Source of the DNA: CAZHGD01 sp964531735
GTDB taxonomy: Bacteria; Armatimonadota; UBA10988
DNA length: 24,452 bases
Direction: 5' to 3'
Assembly: GCA_964531735.1 (NCBI GenBank)
Contig: CAZHGD010000114.1
Location: 1 to 24,452, forward strand
Shown here one piece after another: positions 23,075 through 24,452 of this stretch (positions are counted from its first letter, which is position 1; every line of letters begins with the position of its first letter). A model generated the notes under the pieces. That model saw only the letters and a list, made by a program, of their open reading frames with translations, was not told the DNA's origin and did not search any database. Position numbers and translations under genes: made by a program.

Positions 23075-24070
23075 ATGGCAAGCGGCGGCGACCGACCGAC
23101 CAATCCGATGTTCGTCGTGTCTGCCATTGGCCTGTTCCTGTTCGGCGCCATGGTGCTGGTCAGCAGCGTCCAGCGTTGGCGCACTGCCGGCGCACCGACG
23201 CCCGAACAGCAGGTCTACTGGAAGACCGAGTACCAGAGCCCGATCCCAGCCGTGGTGCGCGAACCCGTCCAGCAATGGGTGGTGGTCGCCAAGGCCCGGA
23301 TCGCGTTCGGCGAACCGTTGCTGCGCGAGTTGGTCGAGCGCCGCTCGGCTCGTGAAGTGGTCGAGCAGGACCCCAGCCTGCTCCCGCCCGGCGCCAGCAA
23401 GGAAGCCAAGAAGCCACTGCCCGAGGAGATGTACATCTCCGATCCGGAAGAGGTGGAGGGCAAGTACCTGGCGCTCACCCTCAACGCCGGGCAACCGGTC
23501 GCCAAGCTGATGCTGCTACCGCGCAATCCGTTGTCCAGCAGCATCGACGATGTCCGGCACGACCGCATCAGCATCGCCATGCCGCCCGAGCCGACCGTCT
23601 ACCAACTGCTGCAGCCGGGTGACCGCGTCGACATCTACGTGGTCGTGGGCGAAAAAGCGCTGACCCACCGCATTCCGAACGTGCGCGTGGTCGCCGTCAA
23701 CAACATCGCCACCCGCGGCTCGGGCATCATCACCGCGGCCGAAGAGCGCCGCCTGACCGTCCAGGAAGAGGCGGCCGTGCGCGAGAAGCAGAAGATTGAG
23801 GCGGCGGCCAAGCGGGAGGCCGAGAAGTCCGGCAAGGCCCCGCCTCCGCCCACGCCGAAGTCCACCGAGAAGAAGCCCGACGCCAAGGAGTCCAACCCCA
23901 CCGGCGGCGTCGACGAGGAGAATCCGCCGGAGGACACCTATAAGGTCGGCCGGCGCTTCGACGGCCGCACGGTGACGGTCCAGGTGACGCGCGATGAGGC
24001 GCAACTGCTGGGCATGACCCACAACGCGCCCAACGTCCGGCTGGACTTCGCCGTGCTGCGCCGCCGTTGA
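23075..24070 (+). CDS. cpaB: CpaB/RcpC-like Flp pilus assembly protein
   Basis: Encodes 331 residues. ATG 23075 is preferred to the upstream GTG at 23051; a weak GGCGAGG precedes it. A transmembrane anchor spans residues 12-31. A SAF-like domain follows (VVVAKARIAFGEPL at 69-82, later ALTLNAGQPV at 133-142), and LLQPGDRVDIYVVVGE (178-193) is the signature of CpaB/RcpC. A highly charged, Pro/Lys-rich insertion (about 223-285) interrupts the last domain, which resumes as GRTVTVQVTRDEAQLLGMTH. CpaB proteins sit in the periplasm, may bind peptidoglycan, and help position the CpaC secretin. The secretin and the TadA ATPase probably lie beyond the window. Confidence 0.9.
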   Translation: MASGGDRPTNPMFVVSAIGLFLFGAMVLVSSVQRWRTAGAPTPEQQVYWKTEYQSPIPAVVREPVQQWVVVAKARIAFGEPLLRELVERRSAREVVEQDPSLLPPGASKEAKKPLPEEMYISDPEEVEGKYLALTLNAGQPVAKLMLLPRNPLSSSIDDVRHDRISIAMPPEPTVYQLLQPGDRVDIYVVVGEKALTHRIPNVRVVAVNNIATRGSGIITAAEERRLTVQEEAAVREKQKIEAAAKREAEKSGKAPPPPTPKSTEKKPDAKESNPTGGVDEENPPEDTYKVGRRFDGRTVTVQVTRDEAQLLGMTHNAPNVRLDFAVLRRR

Positions 24071-24084
24071 GAGGGGAGCGCTCG

Positions 24085-24452
24085 GTGAGACGCCTGCTCG
24101 GTCTGCTGCTCCCGCTGCTTACCGCGGCTCCGCTCTGGGCCGCCACGCCCGCCGACGGCGGCGATGCTCGTCTGGTGGACGCCAGGCTGCCCCACTTGGC
24201 CGCGGCCGTCCGCCGCGGCGGTGGCCGACTCTGTTGGGTCGGCGGCGGGTCACTGTCCAGCTACGGTGACGCCACGGCCAAGGCCCTGGCCAAGCGGCTG
24301 AGCACCTCCCTCGGCGGCCCGGTCGGCGTCGCCGTGATTGCGGCCGAGCGGCTGGGCGCCGCCGCTGCCGACGGCCTGGTGACCGAGGCCGTCGCCGCAG
24401 CGCGCGCCGACCTGACGGTGCTGGACGTCGGCGCTCTGGAGCCGGCGGCGCC
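24085..24452 (+). CDS. secreted protein, SGNH/GDSL-hydrolase-like, cut by the window end
   Basis: A GTG start at 24085 follows AGGGGAG (24072-24078) by six bases and 14 bases after the CpaB-like stop. My own translation gives MRRLLGLLLPLLTAAPLWAA, a clean signal peptide, then a mature start TPADGG. The following RLCWVGGGSLSSYGDATAK and VAAARADLTVLDVGALEP recall the first and third conserved blocks of SGNH hydrolases (GDS, and PD-V-LE-G). The first block reads GGGSL, so the Ser is kept but the Asp is replaced. The final 368 bases are open, about 122 residues, and the gene continues beyond the edge. Identification is tentative; being next in the Tad run it may act on envelope glycans, but that is inference. 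Confidence 0.6.
   Translation, partial: MRRLLGLLLPLLTAAPLWAATPADGGDARLVDARLPHLAAAVRRGGGRLCWVGGGSLSSYGDATAKALAKRLSTSLGGPVGVAVIAAERLGAAAADGLVTEAVAAARADLTVLDVGALEPAA

Overview
The window is about 24 kb of very GC-rich bacterial DNA. It most resembles Armatimonadota or a related lineage (Planctomycetota is the main alternative). The best taxonomic clue is the prepilin-like protein at 18172-18840. Its N-terminus has the FTLIELLVV start and the FPVFAKAREKARQ segment followed by SN-KQ and AQDYDE, a pattern abundant in Armatimonadota and PVC-type genomes. Many large secreted carbohydrate-related proteins and a Tad/Flp pilus locus fit that assignment, but I cannot confirm a taxon from sequence reading alone.

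Layout. (1) 166-1230, minus strand: a TIR-domain protein with an unfamiliar C-terminal region, in a stretch less GC-rich than the rest. Bases 1-165 show nothing I can support. (2) 1398-7316: a carbohydrate-metabolism-like cluster. It holds a NodB-like deacetylase-fold protein, a convergent Gfo/Idh/MocA oxidoreductase, and a divergent two-gene unit (a second NodB-like protein plus a neutral-ceramidase-like protein). (3) About 7317-9928: a pair of hairpins, then an isolated fragment of Mu-like phage head genes (F-type head morphogenesis in two overlapping frames, a small Cys-rich protein, a gpG-like virion morphogenesis protein). No terminase, portal, major capsid or integrase is seen. (4) 9998-10777: a TauE/SafE permease. 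(5) 10848-14003: a 1051-residue secreted protein with LamG-like domains on both sides of a WbsX/GH99-like catalytic domain. (6) 14122-16322: mreB and a secreted eight-repeat beta-propeller protein. (7) 16411-18840, minus strand: the prepilin-like gene with a good promoter, followed by a secreted TIM-barrel-like protein. (8) 18945-19955: a secreted protein of unknown function. (9) 20151 to the window end: a Tad/Flp pilus locus with TadE-like, TadG-like, second TadE-like and CpaB/RcpC proteins, then the start of a secreted protein cut by the edge.

The most interesting spot is the phage fragment. The F-like protein carries a long C-terminal extension with a zincin-like motif whose first metal-binding His is Glu (EEFGH). 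It is followed immediately by a small Cys-rich gene. Base composition drops over the extension, as expected of an exchangeable toxin/partner cassette on a phage MuF scaffold. Most other long reading frames on the opposite strand are GC-driven shadows and are left out. No tRNA, rRNA, CRISPR array or transposase was seen.
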